Below, in pieces: positions 20,207-30,377 of a DNA stretch of 64,000 bases (position 1 is its first letter; each line of letters begins with the position of its first letter). Below the pieces are notes generated by a model. It saw only the letters and a program-made list of their open reading frames with translations. It ran no database searches and was not told the origin of the DNA. The DNA comes from Gemmatimonadetes bacterium SCN 70-22 (GTDB lineage: Bacteria; Gemmatimonadota; Gemmatimonadetes; Gemmatimonadales; Gemmatimonadaceae): assembly GCA_001724275.1 (NCBI GenBank), contig MEDZ01000025.1, forward strand, positions 21,827-85,826, read 5' to 3'. A program made the position numbers and the translations under genes.

Positions 20207-23200
20207 ATGACAAGAATCGTTCGCTGGGGAGGAATGCTCGTCGCCGCGCTCGTGGCGTCGATGAGCGTGCACTCCACGACGCTGCTCGCCCAGGGCGCGA
20301 GCGTCGGTACAATCGAAGGGACCGTCACCGATGCCGGGACCGGTCGCCCCGTCGAGGGAGCGCAGGTCGCGGCGACGGCCGTCGGCATCGGCGCGCTCAC
20401 CAACGCGCAAGGGCGCTATCGGCTGCAGAACGTCCCGGCGCGCACCCTCGACGTGCGGGTCCGGATGGTCGGCTACTCCCCGATGGCCAAGTCGGTCACG
20501 GTGACCGCGGGCGGCTCGGCGACGCTCGACTTCGCCATCTCGCAGTCCGCGTTGCAGCTGCAAGCCGTCGTCACCACCGGCACCGCCGGCGCGACCGAGG
20601 TCAAGCGCCTCGGGAACACGGTCGCCACGATCGACCCGCCCAAGTTCGCCCCGATCCGCACCGCCACCGAGCTCCTGCAGGGGCGTGAGCCCGGCGTGGT
20701 GGGGATCTCGTCCAGCGGGCTGACGGGCGAGGCGATGAAGATCCGCATCCGCGGAAACGCCTCCCTCACGCAGTCCAACGAGCCGATCGTCTTCGTCGAC
20801 GGCATCCGCGTCAGCTCCGGCGGGACGAGCGGCGGCGGCGCCACGCTCTCCAACCTCGACGCCATCGACCCCAACACCATCGAGCGGGTCGAGATCCTCA
20901 AGGGCGCGGCGGCGGCCACGCTGTACGGGACCGAGGCGTCGAACGGCGTGATCCAGATCTTCACCAAGAAGGGGTCGGCGGGGGCGCCGAAGTGGGACAT
21001 CACCATCGGCCAGGACTTCTCCCGCTATCCCACCAACCGCATCGACGACAACTGGGGGGTTCCCACCCGCCAGGGGCAGCTCGACTCGCTCAAGAAGCTG
21101 TGGGGGCGCAACGACCTCGCGCTCTTCACCCCCTTCAGCGAGCCGCTCCAGCGCAACTACTTCGAGACCGGCTCGGCGCAGACCGTGAACGTGTCGGTCA
21201 CCGGCGGCACCCAGAACCTCAACTACCTGGCCTCGGGGAACTTCAACAAGGATGACGGGCCGTGGGCCGCGCAGCGCCTCCAGGGCCTCGCCAATGACCT
21301 CGTGCGGCGCAGCGGCGGGCGCTCCACGGTCGGCTTCTTCCCGACCCCCAAGCTCCGCATCGGCGCCACCGCGAGCTACGTCAACACCTACGCCAATCGC
21401 CCGCAATACGGCAACAACATCTACTCGCCCGTCACCCTCCTCGAGTTCTCGAAGCCGGAACTGGGCGAGTGCCGCAACTCCGACCCGACGGGGACCGATC
21501 CCGATCTCGGCGTCAAGTCGCCCGGCGTCTGCAAGATCGCGGGCAACCCCACCGGGTCGCCCAACGCCTTCGGCACGCCGCGCGAGACGGCCAAGAAGCT
21601 CAACGAGATCTTCGCCGACCGCTTCATCTCGTCGGTCGACGTGCTGTACACCCCCGTCCCGTCGCTCAACCTGACGGCCACCTTCGGCGTCGACTACACC
21701 AGCCAGACGATCAACCAGTTCCAGCCGTTCGGTTACAACGTGGACGGCGTGATCGGCGACGACGTCTTCGGCGACAAGGGGATCTACGACACCAACAACC
21801 GGCAGGTCACGCTCGACGTCAAGGCGAACTGGACGCGCGACTGGGGGAACTTCAACTCCGCCTTCGTCGCCGGCCTGCAGGGCTTCGTCACCAAGGCGAA
21901 GTACCCCGGGAGCTTCGGCTACGACTTCCCCGGCCCGGGGATTGCCCGCACCGACGCCGCCGGCTACCAGTTTGCGTCTGACGGCATCCTCGAGACGGTG
22001 AACGGCGGCTACTTCGCCCAGGAGCAGGTCGGGTACAAGAACTACCTCTTCGTCACCGGCGGCGCGCGCTACGACTATTCCAGCGCCTTCGGCAAGACGG
22101 CGGCGGGGGTCCTCTACCCGAAGGTGTCGGTCTCCTTCGTTCCCACCGACTTCGTCGGCCACGGCTTCGGCCCCGTCTCCTCCTGGCGCCTGCGCGCCGC
22201 CTGGGGACAGTCCGGACGCCAGCCCTCGGCCTTCGCCAAGTTCACCACCTTCTCCGCCCAGACCGGCCCCGCCGGCGCCGGCCTCCGCCCGGACAACCTC
22301 GGCAACCCCGATCTCAAGCCCGAGGTCGCGACGGAGATCGAGGGCGGGACGGAAGTCGGCTTCCTCAACGACCGCTTCGGCATCGAGGCGACGTACTGGA
22401 AGCGCCGCGTCGACGACCTGCTCTTCAACCTGCAGTATCCGCCGTCCGGCGGCTTCACCAACGCCCAGCTGACCAACGTCGGCGTCCTCGACGCCCATGG
22501 CACCGAGATCGGCGTCAAGGGCTTCATCATCCAGCGGCCGGGGCTCTCCCTCGACCTCTTCGCCAACGTCGCCTTCCTGAAGCAGGAAGTCGTCTCGTTA
22601 GGTACGGCGCCCGAGCTCAAGACCGGCGGGTCGTACGCGCGTATCCGCGGCTACATCAAGCCCGGCTATGCCCCGGGCGAGTTCTTCGGCGCCAAGCTCA
22701 AGACGGTGCCCGCCGGCTCGCTCCCGTACGACCTCAACAAGGACGGCGTGCCGGATACGGAAGCGCAGATGCTCGCCTTCCTCGCGACGCCGCGCGACTA
22801 CACGGCGCTGTTCAATGGCTCGGTCATCATGACCGAGAACGGGCTCAATTCCGACCTGGGCAAGCCCACCCCCGACTACACCGGCTCGTTCGGCGGGACG
22901 CTCTCGTTCATGCGCAACTGGCGCCTGTCGACACTCTTCGAGTACAAGGGGGGGAACTACACCTACTGGTGCCTCATCTGCGGCTTCCGCAATGCGTCGC
23001 CGGTGGGAACCAACTCGGAGCTCTTCGCCAAGACGCGGGCCACGCTCCTCAACCCGGCCAGCACCGCGCAGCAGCGCCTCGCGGCGGCCAAGACCTGGGC
23101 CACCGAGCTGGCGTCGCTCACGCCGTACCAGGGACTCAACGAGGTCTCCGACGGCGACTTCCTGCGCTTCCGCGAGCTCAGCCTCACGTACTCCGCACCA

Positions 23201-23419
23201 CCCAGCGTGACACAACGCTTCGGCGGGCGCGAAATGTCGGTGACGCTCACCGGACGCAACCTCATGCTCTGGACCAAGTACCAGGGCGTGGACCCGGAAG
23301 TGACCTATTCGGGCGGCGGTGGCTCCTCGGGGGTCGACGAGAACTTCGTCGAGTCCATCGACGCATTCGGCTTCCCGCTCCCCCGGCGCTTCGGGCTCTC
23401 CGTCCGCATTGGCTTCTAA
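20207..23419 (+). CDS. SusC/RagA-type TonB-linked outer-membrane receptor
   Basis: 1070 residues. A signal peptide (MTRIVRWGGMLVAALVASMS...) ends near TTLLAQG. A carboxypeptidase-regulatory-like domain (about 32-115, GTIEGTVTDAGTGRPVEGAQV) and a plug (VVTTGTAGATEVKR to VEILKGAAAATLYGTEASNGVIQIFTKKG) follow. The barrel ends in FGLSVRIGF. It imports oligomers or other large nutrients in complex with a SusD-like lid, energised by TonB. The partner gene follows after 15 bp. ATG 20207 has a strong GGGAGG site; the longer open frame from 19817 is not credible. One CGTTAGGT copy lies at 22596. Substrate unknown. Confidence 0.88.
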   Translation: MTRIVRWGGMLVAALVASMSVHSTTLLAQGASVGTIEGTVTDAGTGRPVEGAQVAATAVGIGALTNAQGRYRLQNVPARTLDVRVRMVGYSPMAKSVTVTAGGSATLDFAISQSALQLQAVVTTGTAGATEVKRLGNTVATIDPPKFAPIRTATELLQGREPGVVGISSSGLTGEAMKIRIRGNASLTQSNEPIVFVDGIRVSSGGTSGGGATLSNLDAIDPNTIERVEILKGAAAATLYGTEASNGVIQIFTKKGSAGAPKWDITIGQDFSRYPTNRIDDNWGVPTRQGQLDSLKKLWGRNDLALFTPFSEPLQRNYFETGSAQTVNVSVTGGTQNLNYLASGNFNKDDGPWAAQRLQGLANDLVRRSGGRSTVGFFPTPKLRIGATASYVNTYANRPQYGNNIYSPVTLLEFSKPELGECRNSDPTGTDPDLGVKSPGVCKIAGNPTGSPNAFGTPRETAKKLNEIFADRFISSVDVLYTPVPSLNLTATFGVDYTSQTINQFQPFGYNVDGVIGDDVFGDKGIYDTNNRQVTLDVKANWTRDWGNFNSAFVAGLQGFVTKAKYPGSFGYDFPGPGIARTDAAGYQFASDGILETVNGGYFAQEQVGYKNYLFVTGGARYDYSSAFGKTAAGVLYPKVSVSFVPTDFVGHGFGPVSSWRLRAAWGQSGRQPSAFAKFTTFSAQTGPAGAGLRPDNLGNPDLKPEVATEIEGGTEVGFLNDRFGIEATYWKRRVDDLLFNLQYPPSGGFTNAQLTNVGVLDAHGTEIGVKGFIIQRPGLSLDLFANVAFLKQEVVSLGTAPELKTGGSYARIRGYIKPGYAPGEFFGAKLKTVPAGSLPYDLNKDGVPDTEAQMLAFLATPRDYTALFNGSVIMTENGLNSDLGKPTPDYTGSFGGTLSFMRNWRLSTLFEYKGGNYTYWCLICGFRNASPVGTNSELFAKTRATLLNPASTAQQRLAAAKTWATELASLTPYQGLNEVSDGDFLRFRELSLTYSAPPSVTQRFGGREMSVTLTGRNLMLWTKYQGVDPEVTYSGGGGSSGVDENFVESIDAFGFPLPRRFGLSVRIGF

Positions 23420-23434
23420 CCGAGACGAATACGC

Positions 23435-24796
23435 ATGATGCCCATGATCAAGCTCATCGCACGCGACGTCTCGCCTCGAATTCGGCGGACGCTCCTGCTG
23501 GGGGCGGGCACCGTCCTGCTGGGCGGCTGCACCAGCATCCTGGAAGTCGACAATCCCAACAACGTCTCCGCCGGCGCGCTCGACGTGCCGACGGCGGCCA
23601 GCGCCATCGTGAACGGGGCGATCAACACCAACGCCAACGCGATGTCGTCGCTCCTCAATGCCTACAACATCATCTCGGACGAGACCTTCCAGACGGGGTC
23701 GCGCGACGACTACCGCCTGCTCGACACCGGGGGCATCGAGGTCAACACCAACGAGTACCTGCAGGCGTCGTACCTGATCGCCATGCGGGCGCGCTGGATG
23801 TCCGAGCAGGCCATCGCCAAGGTCAACAAGTTCAAGGCCGAGGGGACGCTGCTCGACCAGCAGTTGCTGGTGAGGGCGTACATGATGGGCGCGCTCATCT
23901 ACGACGAACTCGCCAACATGTTCGACGACGCCGCGATCTCCGATCGCACGGTGGCGGGGAAGAACCTCGGCGAGATGGGGATGGTGCAGCTGTACGACTC
24001 GGCGCTGAAGTGGCTCGACGCCGGCGCCACCATCGCCACCGGTGACAACCGGGCGGACCTCCTTGGGCTCCGCGCGCGGGTGAAGTTCGACCGCGCCGTG
24101 TGGCTCAAGCTCAACCCGCCGGGGACCACGCCGGCCAACCCGCTCATCAACGACGCCGGCGCCAACGCCGATGCGGCGGCGGCGATTGCCGCGATGGCGG
24201 GCGACTACCGCTTCGACCTCCTGGTCGACAACTCCAACTCCGGCGACGACGCGTCGGGCGGCGTCGGGTTCGAGATGAACTCGCGGGTGGAGCACACCCC
24301 CGACACGGCCGCGTTCGTGACGATCAACCTCACGAACAAGAAGCCGACGGCCATCATCGCCAAGGACCCGGTCACCGGGCAGCTCGATGCCGCGGCGGTG
24401 AAGCAGCTCGGTCGCTTCATCTTCGCCGACGACATCAATCACCCGCCCATGACCGTCGTCTCGAAGCGCGAGATGTACCTCATCCTCGCCGAGGCGGCGC
24501 TGGCGCAGGGGAACAACGCGGCCTTCGACACCAACATCAACGCGCTCCGGGCCCTGGACGGCAAGGTGCCGTACACGGGAACGGGCCCCACCAGGTTGCA
24601 GCTGTTGCAGTGGGAACGGCGCGTCCAGCTCATCTTCCAGGGGCGGCGCCTGAACGACATGTACCGCTTCGGCATCAAGGACCCGCGCTGGGTTTCCACC
24701 TCGGTGGCGGTGCGCAAGCCGGGGTGCCTCCTCCCCATCCCGCTCCTCGAGCGCGAGGCCAACCGGGAGATCACCGGAACGCCCGTGTGCCAGTGA
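23435..24796 (+). CDS. SusD/RagB-like outer-membrane lipoprotein
   Basis: 453 residues. The N-terminal lipoprotein signal has lipobox LLGGC near residue 31, followed by TSILEVDNPNNVSAGALD, the usual first segment of SusD-type proteins. Helical TPR-like stretches run through the middle (EYLQASYLIAMRARWMSEQ). The C-terminal EMYLILAEAALAQGN, WERRVQLIFQGRRLNDMYRF and LLPIPLLEREAN match the family's conserved end. It is a surface-exposed ligand-binding lid for the SusC-like receptor. Several Met codons cluster at the start; 23435 is the first. A strong hairpin ends the operon. Confidence 0.85.
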   Translation: MMPMIKLIARDVSPRIRRTLLLGAGTVLLGGCTSILEVDNPNNVSAGALDVPTAASAIVNGAINTNANAMSSLLNAYNIISDETFQTGSRDDYRLLDTGGIEVNTNEYLQASYLIAMRARWMSEQAIAKVNKFKAEGTLLDQQLLVRAYMMGALIYDELANMFDDAAISDRTVAGKNLGEMGMVQLYDSALKWLDAGATIATGDNRADLLGLRARVKFDRAVWLKLNPPGTTPANPLINDAGANADAAAAIAAMAGDYRFDLLVDNSNSGDDASGGVGFEMNSRVEHTPDTAAFVTINLTNKKPTAIIAKDPVTGQLDAAAVKQLGRFIFADDINHPPMTVVSKREMYLILAEAALAQGNNAAFDTNINALRALDGKVPYTGTGPTRLQLLQWERRVQLIFQGRRLNDMYRFGIKDPRWVSTSVAVRKPGCLLPIPLLEREANREITGTPVCQ

Positions 24797-24819
24797 CCTG
24801 AACGGCACCATGAGATGAA

Positions 24820-24856
24820 GAGAGGGGGTGGCCCGCCTGCCGGGTCACCCCCTCTC
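24820..24856. terminator. Strong hairpin after the SusC/SusD operon
   Basis: A 16-bp stem with a single G-U pair (24820-24835 with 24841-24856) around a 5-nt loop. It lies between convergent genes with no T-run on either side. Likely a bidirectional transcription stop. Confidence 0.7.
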
Positions 24857-24878
24857 CTCATGTCGGGCGCGCGCAGCG

Positions 24879-25331
24879 CTAGGGGTTCGGCGTCGGGCGC
24901 GGGCCGGTTCCGGTGCTCGCCTGTCCCGTCGAGCGGGCAATCGCGACGATGATGCTCACCGCCGCTGCACCGAGCGCGGTCGACGCGACGATCGTCCGTC
25001 CACGCGAGAGCTGTCGCGAGCGCAGCTGCTCGATGTCGTCACCAGTCAGGTGCAAGGATTCGCCTTCCCAGGTCGAGGGCTGCACCTCGCCGCGCCGGCG
25101 CACGGAGAGGAGGGCCAGCGTCACCCCCGTGGCGTCGGACGAGGTCACCGTCCCCTCAACCTGGCTCACGTTTCGCCCCAGGCGCGGCTCCAGGCTCACG
25201 GCGCCGCGGGTCGTGACCTCCACGGCGACGTGCGCGCCCGGGCTCAGCGACGTGAGGGGGGTCGCGACATAGCGGTAGCAGCCCGTCACGACGCTGAGGC
25301 CAAGGACGACAACCGGCGCAATTCGACGCAC
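24879..25331 (-). CDS. Small predicted lipoprotein of unknown function
   Basis: 150 residues starting at GTG 25331, preceded by GGAGGAG. The signal VRRIAPVVVLGLSVVTGC carries the lipobox VTGC. A beta-rich middle (GAHVAVEVTTRGAVSLEPRLGRNVSQVEGTVTSSD...LHLTGDDIEQLRSR) precedes one hydrophobic helix (TIVASTALGAAAVSIIVAIA) and a Thr/Pro tail. The layout suggests a membrane-anchored stress or envelope protein, but no family is recognised. A longer frame to 25466 would run through the tRNA gene and is rejected. Confidence 0.6.
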   Translation of the reverse strand: MRRIAPVVVLGLSVVTGCYRYVATPLTSLSPGAHVAVEVTTRGAVSLEPRLGRNVSQVEGTVTSSDATGVTLALLSVRRRGEVQPSTWEGESLHLTGDDIEQLRSRQLSRGRTIVASTALGAAAVSIIVAIARSTGQASTGTGPRPTPNP

Positions 25332-25374
25332 GCACTCCTCCGACGTTCCAATACCCTGAGGGCCTTCGAGACGA

Positions 25375-25456
25375 TGCGAGAGCCGGGACTCGAACCCGGA
25401 CGGGTTTCCCCACTGGATCCTAAGTCCAGTGCGTCTACCAATTCCGCCACTCCCGC
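25375..25456 (-). tRNA. tRNA-Leu (anticodon UAG)
   Basis: Minus strand, 82 nt with discriminator A and no encoded CCA. The acceptor stem GCGGGAG pairs with CTCTCGC (one G-U). The anticodon arm is CTGGA-CTTAGGA-TCCAG, giving anticodon TAG, which reads CUA. The T arm GTCCGGGTTCGAGTCCCGGCT contains the invariant TTCGA. It has a short extra arm for a leucine tRNA. It lies in the leader of the small lipoprotein gene, so both may share transcription from upstream. Confidence 0.93.
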
Positions 25457-25534
25457 GACACGCCATCCACCATCCCTCCCCGACAGCGGGGAAGCCGGCG
25501 AGAAGCTAACGGTGGGGGGAGGAGGGCGACAGCA

Positions 25535-25568
25535 CGAGGCCCGATGCACGCCGGTGCATCGGGCCTCG
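25535..25568 (-). terminator. Perfect 15-bp hairpin after the HtrA gene
   Basis: CGAGGCCCGATGCAC (25535-25549) and its exact complement (25554-25568) flank a 4-nt loop. It lies 31 nt past the protease stop and before the tRNA. No T-run follows, as in most hairpins of this window. Confidence 0.7.
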
Positions 25569-25598
25569 CTCGCTGCCGCCCCCACGCCCTGCCGAGAC

Positions 25599-27179
25599 CT
25601 ACTCCGCCCCCACCTTCAGGCTCACGACCCGCGTGCTCTGCGTCTGGGCGTTGTACACCAGCAGGCTCACGTACTCCCCGTCGCGCACCTTGGACAGGAC
25701 GCCCTGCAGGTCGTCGGTCGTCCGGATGGCCCTGCGCGGGGCGGGGTAGATCACCTCGACGATGATGTCGATTCCATTGGGGACGAACTGCTGTCGGGCG
25801 GTCCCCTGCGGGTCGACGTCGACGACGCGGAGCCCGCGACGCTCCTCGGGGACCCGTGCCTGGCGTGCGAACTCCGCCGAGACGGGCTCCACCGTGATCC
25901 CGAGCTTGCTCGCGTTCGTCCCGCCGCGGGACGGGGCCGAGTCGTCATCGCCCCGGTCGGCGCTCGCGAGCTGCGTCGGCTCGCTCGGCGCCTCGGCCAG
26001 CTTGACCTTGAACGTCTTGCGCTGGCCATAGCGGAAGACCTCGAGCTCCACCACCTCACCCGGCTCGTGCGAGCGGATGATGCGCTGCAGCGCCCCCACG
26101 CGGGCGGCCGGCTTGCCGTCGGCCTTGAGGATGATGTCGCCCTCCTGCAGCCCCGCCTTGCGGGCGGGCGAGTCGTCCGAGGTATAGCCGCCGACCAGCA
26201 CCCCCGACACTTCGGGGAGCTTGGCCGCGGCCGCCACGGCCGCCGTCACCTCACTGATGCTCACGCCGATGACCGCGCGGCGAATGCGCCCGTGCTTGAT
26301 GAGGTCGTTCATCACGTCGCGCGCCAGCGAGATCGGAATGGCGAAGCCGTACCCCTGGTAGTAGCCGGTGCGCGTGGCGATGGCGCTGTTGATCCCGACC
26401 ACCTCGCCGCGGATGTTGACCAGCGGGCCGCCGGAGTTGCCGGGGTTGATCGCGGCGTCGGTCTGGATGAAGTCGGAGATGGCGTACTGGTTGCGGAGGA
26501 CGTCGATGTCCGAGGTGCCGCGCCCCTTGGCGCTGATGATCCCCGCGGTCACGGTGTGCTCCAGGCCCAGCGGGTTGCCGATGGCCAGCACCCACTCGCC
26601 GACGCGCGTCTGGTCGTCGCTGCCTAACGCGGCGACCGGGAGGCCGGAGGCGCCGTCGATCTTGATCACCGCCACGTCGGTCGTCGAGTCACGCCCGATG
26701 AGGCGCGCCTTGAACTCGCGGTTGTCCGTCAGCCGCACGCGGAGGCGGTCGAAGTTGGCCACCACGTGGTTGTTGGTCAGGATGTAGCCGTCCGCCGACA
26801 CGATGAAGCCCGATCCGCTGGACTGCATGGGCTCCTGCTGTCGCGGATCGAACTGCTGGAAGAAGTCCTCGAGCCCCGGCGGCGCCTGGCGCCGCTGCGG
26901 GCTCCGCTGGACACGCCGGGGCTCGCTCCGCTCGGCCTCGATGGAGACCACGGCGGGCGTCACCTGCTCGGCGATGCCCACGAACGAGGCGTTGAGCGAC
27001 TCCACGTTGGCCGGCGGCGTGTATGCCTTGACGTCGCTGGCCGGGCGCACCAGGCCCCGCGCCTGCTGCGCGTAGCCGAACGGCGTGAGATCGAAGCCCG
27101 ACGCGAACACCAGGCCGCACGCGAACGCGATCGCGACGGCACCAACCAGCTTGAGGCGAGAGGCAATCGAAGTGGACAT
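25599..27179 (-). CDS. degP: Periplasmic serine endoprotease, HtrA/DegP family
   Basis: 526 residues with a signal peptide or anchor (LVGAVAIAFACGLVFASG). The trypsin-like domain has catalytic His138 (LTNNHVV), Asp168 (TDVAVIK) and Ser249 (GNSGGPL). Two PDZ domains follow (about 305-400 and 425-526), as in DegP/DegQ rather than one-PDZ DegS. It degrades or refolds damaged envelope proteins. A Gln/Arg-rich linker precedes the protease core. ATG 27179 is favoured by the signal sequence; the longer frame includes repeat sequence. One TTA codon sits in the octamer at 26622. It follows dnaK in the same direction. Confidence 0.9.
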   Translation of the reverse strand: MSTSIASRLKLVGAVAIAFACGLVFASGFDLTPFGYAQQARGLVRPASDVKAYTPPANVESLNASFVGIAEQVTPAVVSIEAERSEPRRVQRSPQRRQAPPGLEDFFQQFDPRQQEPMQSSGSGFIVSADGYILTNNHVVANFDRLRVRLTDNREFKARLIGRDSTTDVAVIKIDGASGLPVAALGSDDQTRVGEWVLAIGNPLGLEHTVTAGIISAKGRGTSDIDVLRNQYAISDFIQTDAAINPGNSGGPLVNIRGEVVGINSAIATRTGYYQGYGFAIPISLARDVMNDLIKHGRIRRAVIGVSISEVTAAVAAAAKLPEVSGVLVGGYTSDDSPARKAGLQEGDIILKADGKPAARVGALQRIIRSHEPGEVVELEVFRYGQRKTFKVKLAEAPSEPTQLASADRGDDDSAPSRGGTNASKLGITVEPVSAEFARQARVPEERRGLRVVDVDPQGTARQQFVPNGIDIIVEVIYPAPRRAIRTTDDLQGVLSKVRDGEYVSLLVYNAQTQSTRVVSLKVGAE

Positions 27180-27190
27180 GGTAGAGGGGC

Positions 27191-27222
27191 AGAAGACGAG
27201 AAGACGAGAAGACGAGAAGACG
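27191..27222. repeat. 9-bp GACGAGAAG tandem repeat in the HtrA leader
   Basis: About 3.5 exact copies, ending 12 bp before the start codon. The unit is identical to the array in front of crtI (17177-17208). Confidence 0.8.
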
Positions 27223-27388
27223 CGGGGGGGGACGGTCGATGTCGCGGGGTGAGCGGCCACGACGCCGGACGGTGTGGTGCGTGACGCGCGACATCGGCTG
27301 CCGGATGCCCGCGAACATCGCCGGCCTACGACACTAGTCACCGGTCGCGCCCGGGATGGTTGCTACCCCTACACTATCAATAAGTGTC

Positions 27389-27424
27389 GGAGGTCGGTAC
27401 CCGGTTCCACTGGGCCCGACCTCC
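27389..27424 (-). terminator. Second hairpin downstream of dnaK
   Basis: GGAGGTCGG (27389-27397) pairs with CCGACCTCC (27416-27424). The loop can itself pair partly (CCCGGT with ACTGGG). It may back up the stem at 27449-27475. Confidence 0.45.
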
Positions 27425-27448
27425 GGGTGCTTCTGGGCCCGCCGAGGG

Positions 27449-27475
27449 GGCGCGGCGGTGGTATGATGCCGCGCC
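27449..27475 (-). terminator. Hairpin directly after dnaK
   Basis: A perfect 8-bp stem GGCGCGGC/GCCGCGCC with an 11-nt loop, 16 nt beyond the dnaK stop. Likely the dnaK terminator. Confidence 0.55.
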
Positions 27476-27491
27476 TTTCCTGAACGGGCGA

Positions 27492-29423
27492 TTACGACTT
27501 CTTGCTGTCGTCGACGATCTCGTAATCGGCCTCGACGACGTCCTCGGCCTTGCCGGTGCCGGCTTCCGCCCCGCCCGCCGCGGGCTCACCCGCCGCCCCC
27601 CCCTCGGCCTGCTGCTGCGCGTAGAGCGAGCGGCCGGCCTCCTGGTACGCGGTGGACAGCTCCTCCAGCGCCGCCGTGATCTCTGCCATGTCGTCGCCCC
27701 GGTGCGCCTTGCGGGCACGCTCCACGGCGCCGTCCAGGCGCGACTTCATCTCCGGCGCGAGCCGTTCGGCCCACTCCTTCGAGTTCTTCTCCACCTCGTA
27801 GGAGAGCGAGTCCAGGCGGTTCCGCGTGTCGATCTCCTCGCGGCGCTTCTTGTCCTCCGCCTGGTTCTTCTCCGCGTCCTTCACCATGCGGTCGATCTCG
27901 TCCTTCGAGATGCCGCTCGAGGCCTCGATGCGGATCTTCTGCTCCTTGCCGGTCGCCTTGTCCTTGGCCGAGACGTGGAGGATGCCGTTGGCGTCGATGT
28001 CGAAGCCGACCTCGACCTGCGGCATGCCGCGCGGGGCGGGGGGAATCCCCGTGAGCTGGAACTTTCCGACCGTCTTGTTGTGGATGGCCAGCTCGCGCTC
28101 GCCCTGCAGGACGTGGATCTCGACCGTCGTCTGGTTGTCGTCGGCCGTGGAGAAGACGTCGGTCTTGCGCGTCGGGATCGTCGTGTTGCGCGGGATGAGC
28201 ACCGTCATCACGCCGCCTAACGTCTCGATGCCGAGCGAGAGCGGGGTGACGTCGAGCAGGAGGACGTCCTTCTGCTCGCCGGTGAGGACGGCGCCCTGGA
28301 CGGCGGCGCCGATGGCCACGACCTCGTCCGGGTTGACCCCCTTGTTGGGCTCCTTGCCGAAGAAGTCCTTCACCGCGGCCTGGATCTTCGGGATGCGCGT
28401 CGAGCCGCCGACGAGCAGGACCTCGTCGATCTCCGACGGCTTGAGCCCGGCGTCGGTGAGCGCCTTCTTCATCGGCTCGAGCGTCCGCTGGATGAGGTCA
28501 TCCACCAGCTGCTCGAACTTGGCGCGCGTCAGCTGGTAGTTGAGGTGCTTGGGCCCCGACTGGTCGGCGGTGATGAAGGGGAGGTTGATGTCGGTCGACA
28601 TGGTCGACGACAGCTCGCACTTCGCCTTCTCGGCCGCTTCCTTGAGGCGCTGGAGCGCCATGGGATCCTTGGACAGGTCGATCCCCTGGTCGCGCTTGAA
28701 CTCCGTCACGAGCCAGTCGATGACGCGCTGGTCGAAGTCGTCGCCCCCCAGGTGCGTGTCGCCGTTGGTGGACTTCACCTCGAACTGGCGCGTCCCCTCG
28801 ACGTCGTAGAGCTCGAGGACGGAGATGTCGTACGTCCCGCCGCCGAGGTCGAAGACGGCCACCTTCTCGTCCTTCTTCTTGTCGAGGCCGTAGGCGAGCG
28901 CCGCCGCGGTGGGCTCGTTGATGATGCGCAGGACGTCGAGCCCCGCGATCTTCCCCGCGTCCTTGGTGGCCTGGCGCTGCGAGTCGTTGAAGTAGGCCGG
29001 GACGGTGACGACGGCCTTGGTGACCGTCTGCCCCAGGTAGTCTTCGGCGGTCTGCTTCATCTTCTGCAGGATCATCGCCGAGATCTCGGGTGGGGTGAAG
29101 CGCTTGCCCCCCACTTCCACGGCCGCGAGGTCGTTGGGGCCCGATTGGACCGCGTACGGCACCCGCTTCGACTCCTCGGTCACTTCGCTCGCCTTGCGCC
29201 CCATGAAGCGCTTGATCGAGAAGACGGTGTTCTTGGGATTGGTGACGGCCTGACGCTTGGCGATCTGGCCAACGAGGCGCTCGCCGTCCTTCGTGAAGCC
29301 GACCACCGAGGGGGTGGTACGCCCACCCTCCGAGTTGGGGATCACGACCGGGTCGCCCCCTTCCATGACCGCGACGACCGAGTTGGTGGTCCCCAGGTCG
29401 ATGCCAATAACCTTGTCTGCCAT
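27492..29423 (-). CDS. dnaK: Molecular chaperone DnaK (Hsp70)
   Basis: 643 residues. The ATPase domain carries [47 protein letters not shown] and [15 protein letters not shown]. The substrate domain begins at [14 protein letters not shown]. The C-terminus ends in the acidic [13 protein letters not shown] tail usual for bacterial DnaK. It refolds proteins with DnaJ and GrpE, neither of which is adjacent. The upstream region has no CIRCE-like inverted repeat. ATG 29423 starts the canonical [13 protein letters not shown]. The ETLGG leucine is a TTA codon in the octamer at 28215. Confidence 0.97.
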   Translation of the reverse strand: MADKVIGIDLGTTNSVVAVMEGGDPVVIPNSEGGRTTPSVVGFTKDGERLVGQIAKRQAVTNPKNTVFSIKRFMGRKASEVTEESKRVPYAVQSGPNDLAAVEVGGKRFTPPEISAMILQKMKQTAEDYLGQTVTKAVVTVPAYFNDSQRQATKDAGKIAGLDVLRIINEPTAAALAYGLDKKKDEKVAVFDLGGGTYDISVLELYDVEGTRQFEVKSTNGDTHLGGDDFDQRVIDWLVTEFKRDQGIDLSKDPMALQRLKEAAEKAKCELSSTMSTDINLPFITADQSGPKHLNYQLTRAKFEQLVDDLIQRTLEPMKKALTDAGLKPSEIDEVLLVGGSTRIPKIQAAVKDFFGKEPNKGVNPDEVVAIGAAVQGAVLTGEQKDVLLLDVTPLSLGIETLGGVMTVLIPRNTTIPTRKTDVFSTADDNQTTVEIHVLQGERELAIHNKTVGKFQLTGIPPAPRGMPQVEVGFDIDANGILHVSAKDKATGKEQKIRIEASSGISKDEIDRMVKDAEKNQAEDKKRREEIDTRNRLDSLSYEVEKNSKEWAERLAPEMKSRLDGAVERARKAHRGDDMAEITAALEELSTAYQEAGRSLYAQQQAEGGAAGEPAAGGAEAGTGKAEDVVEADYEIVDDSKKS

Positions 29424-29606
29424 GATGGATTCCGAATGAGTAGATGGACCGGGCGCTGATGCTCCCTCCTGCCTCAGGGCAATTCCGGGACCGCAGAACG
29501 GCGTCACTTTGGCAGAGAACCCTGACGGAACAGCACGGCGACTGTCGGTTCTTGCGCATTCCGATCGGGGGCGCGAGCGTCCGGGCGCTCCCATCACTCC
29601 GCAGCC

Positions 29607-30377
29607 ATGATCCCGCTCAGCGACGAGAACCCGACGCTCCACACGCCCTACATGACCTACGTCATCCTCGGGGCGATCCTGGCCACGTGGGTGCTGGTGC
29701 AGGGGGCGGGGCTCGACTCGGCGACCCTGGCCGCGACGGTCTGCAATCTCGGGATGGTACCGGGCGAGCTGACCCACCGCGCCCCGTTGGGGTCGGGGAT
29801 CCCCATCGGCCCGGGGATGGCGTGCATCGTGGACGACTACCCGATCAACGTCCTCACCCCCGTCACCTCGATGTTCCTGCACGGGAGCTGGATCCACCTG
29901 CTGGGCAATTCGCTCTACCTCTGGGTCTTCGGGAACAACGTCGAGGACAGCATGGGGCACCTGCGCTTCCTGGCGTTCTACCTGCTGTGCGGGCTGGCTG
30001 CCGCGGGATCCCACATCCTCCTCGACCCGACCTCCCCGATCCCGACGGTTGGGGCGTCGGGGGCCATCTCGGGGATCATGGGGGCGTACCTCCTGCTCTA
30101 TCCGAACGTGCGCGTGAAGATGCTGATCCCGATCTTCCTGTACCCGTGGATCACCCACATGCGGGCGTGGATCGTCCTGATCTGGTGGTTCGGGCTGCAG
30201 GTCCTGAGCGGACTCCCGCAGCTGATGTCGCTAAGGCGGGAGGTGTCGGGGGGAGTGGCGGTCTGGGCGCACGTGGGGGGCTTCGTGGCGGGGGTGGTCC
30301 TGATTCGGCTGTTCGAGGACCGCGAGCTGGTGCGACGTCGGCGTGCGGTGGCCGACGCGCGCGGCACCTGGGGGTGA
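29607..30377 (+). CDS. Rhomboid-family intramembrane serine protease
   Basis: 256-residue polytopic membrane protein. The family signature [18 protein letters not shown] (loop 1 and TM2), the catalytic Ser151 in GASGAISG and His222 in WAHVGGF make up the Ser-His dyad cleaving within or near the membrane. Six to seven helices are predicted. Substrate unknown. It is divergent from dnaK, with 183 bp between. A GGGGTGA/TCACCCC hairpin overlaps its stop codon, before the microcompartment genes. Confidence 0.88.
   Translation: MIPLSDENPTLHTPYMTYVILGAILATWVLVQGAGLDSATLAATVCNLGMVPGELTHRAPLGSGIPIGPGMACIVDDYPINVLTPVTSMFLHGSWIHLLGNSLYLWVFGNNVEDSMGHLRFLAFYLLCGLAAAGSHILLDPTSPIPTVGASGAISGIMGAYLLLYPNVRVKMLIPIFLYPWITHMRAWIVLIWWFGLQVLSGLPQLMSLRREVSGGVAVWAHVGGFVAGVVLIRLFEDRELVRRRRAVADARGTWG

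Larger units (their letters stand above)
27180..27491. other. 312-bp gap between dnaK and the HtrA gene
   Basis: It holds, from right to left, two hairpins after dnaK (27449-27475 and 27389-27424), an AT-richer patch around 27372-27388, about 130 bp of unremarkable GC-rich DNA, and the 9-bp repeat array just before the HtrA start. No small ORF with a plausible start is seen. The HtrA promoter probably lies here but is not obvious. Confidence 0.5.

Noticed and set aside
25375..25466. N-terminal extension of the small lipoprotein through the tRNA gene
   Set aside because: The frame is open, but the tRNA structure is clear. A GTG start with GGAGGAG and a lipoprotein signal lies downstream at 25331.
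29424..29606. CIRCE (HrcA) operator upstream of dnaK
   Set aside because: No TTAGCACTC-N9-GAGTGCTAA-like inverted repeat is present, nor a convincing sigma-32 promoter.
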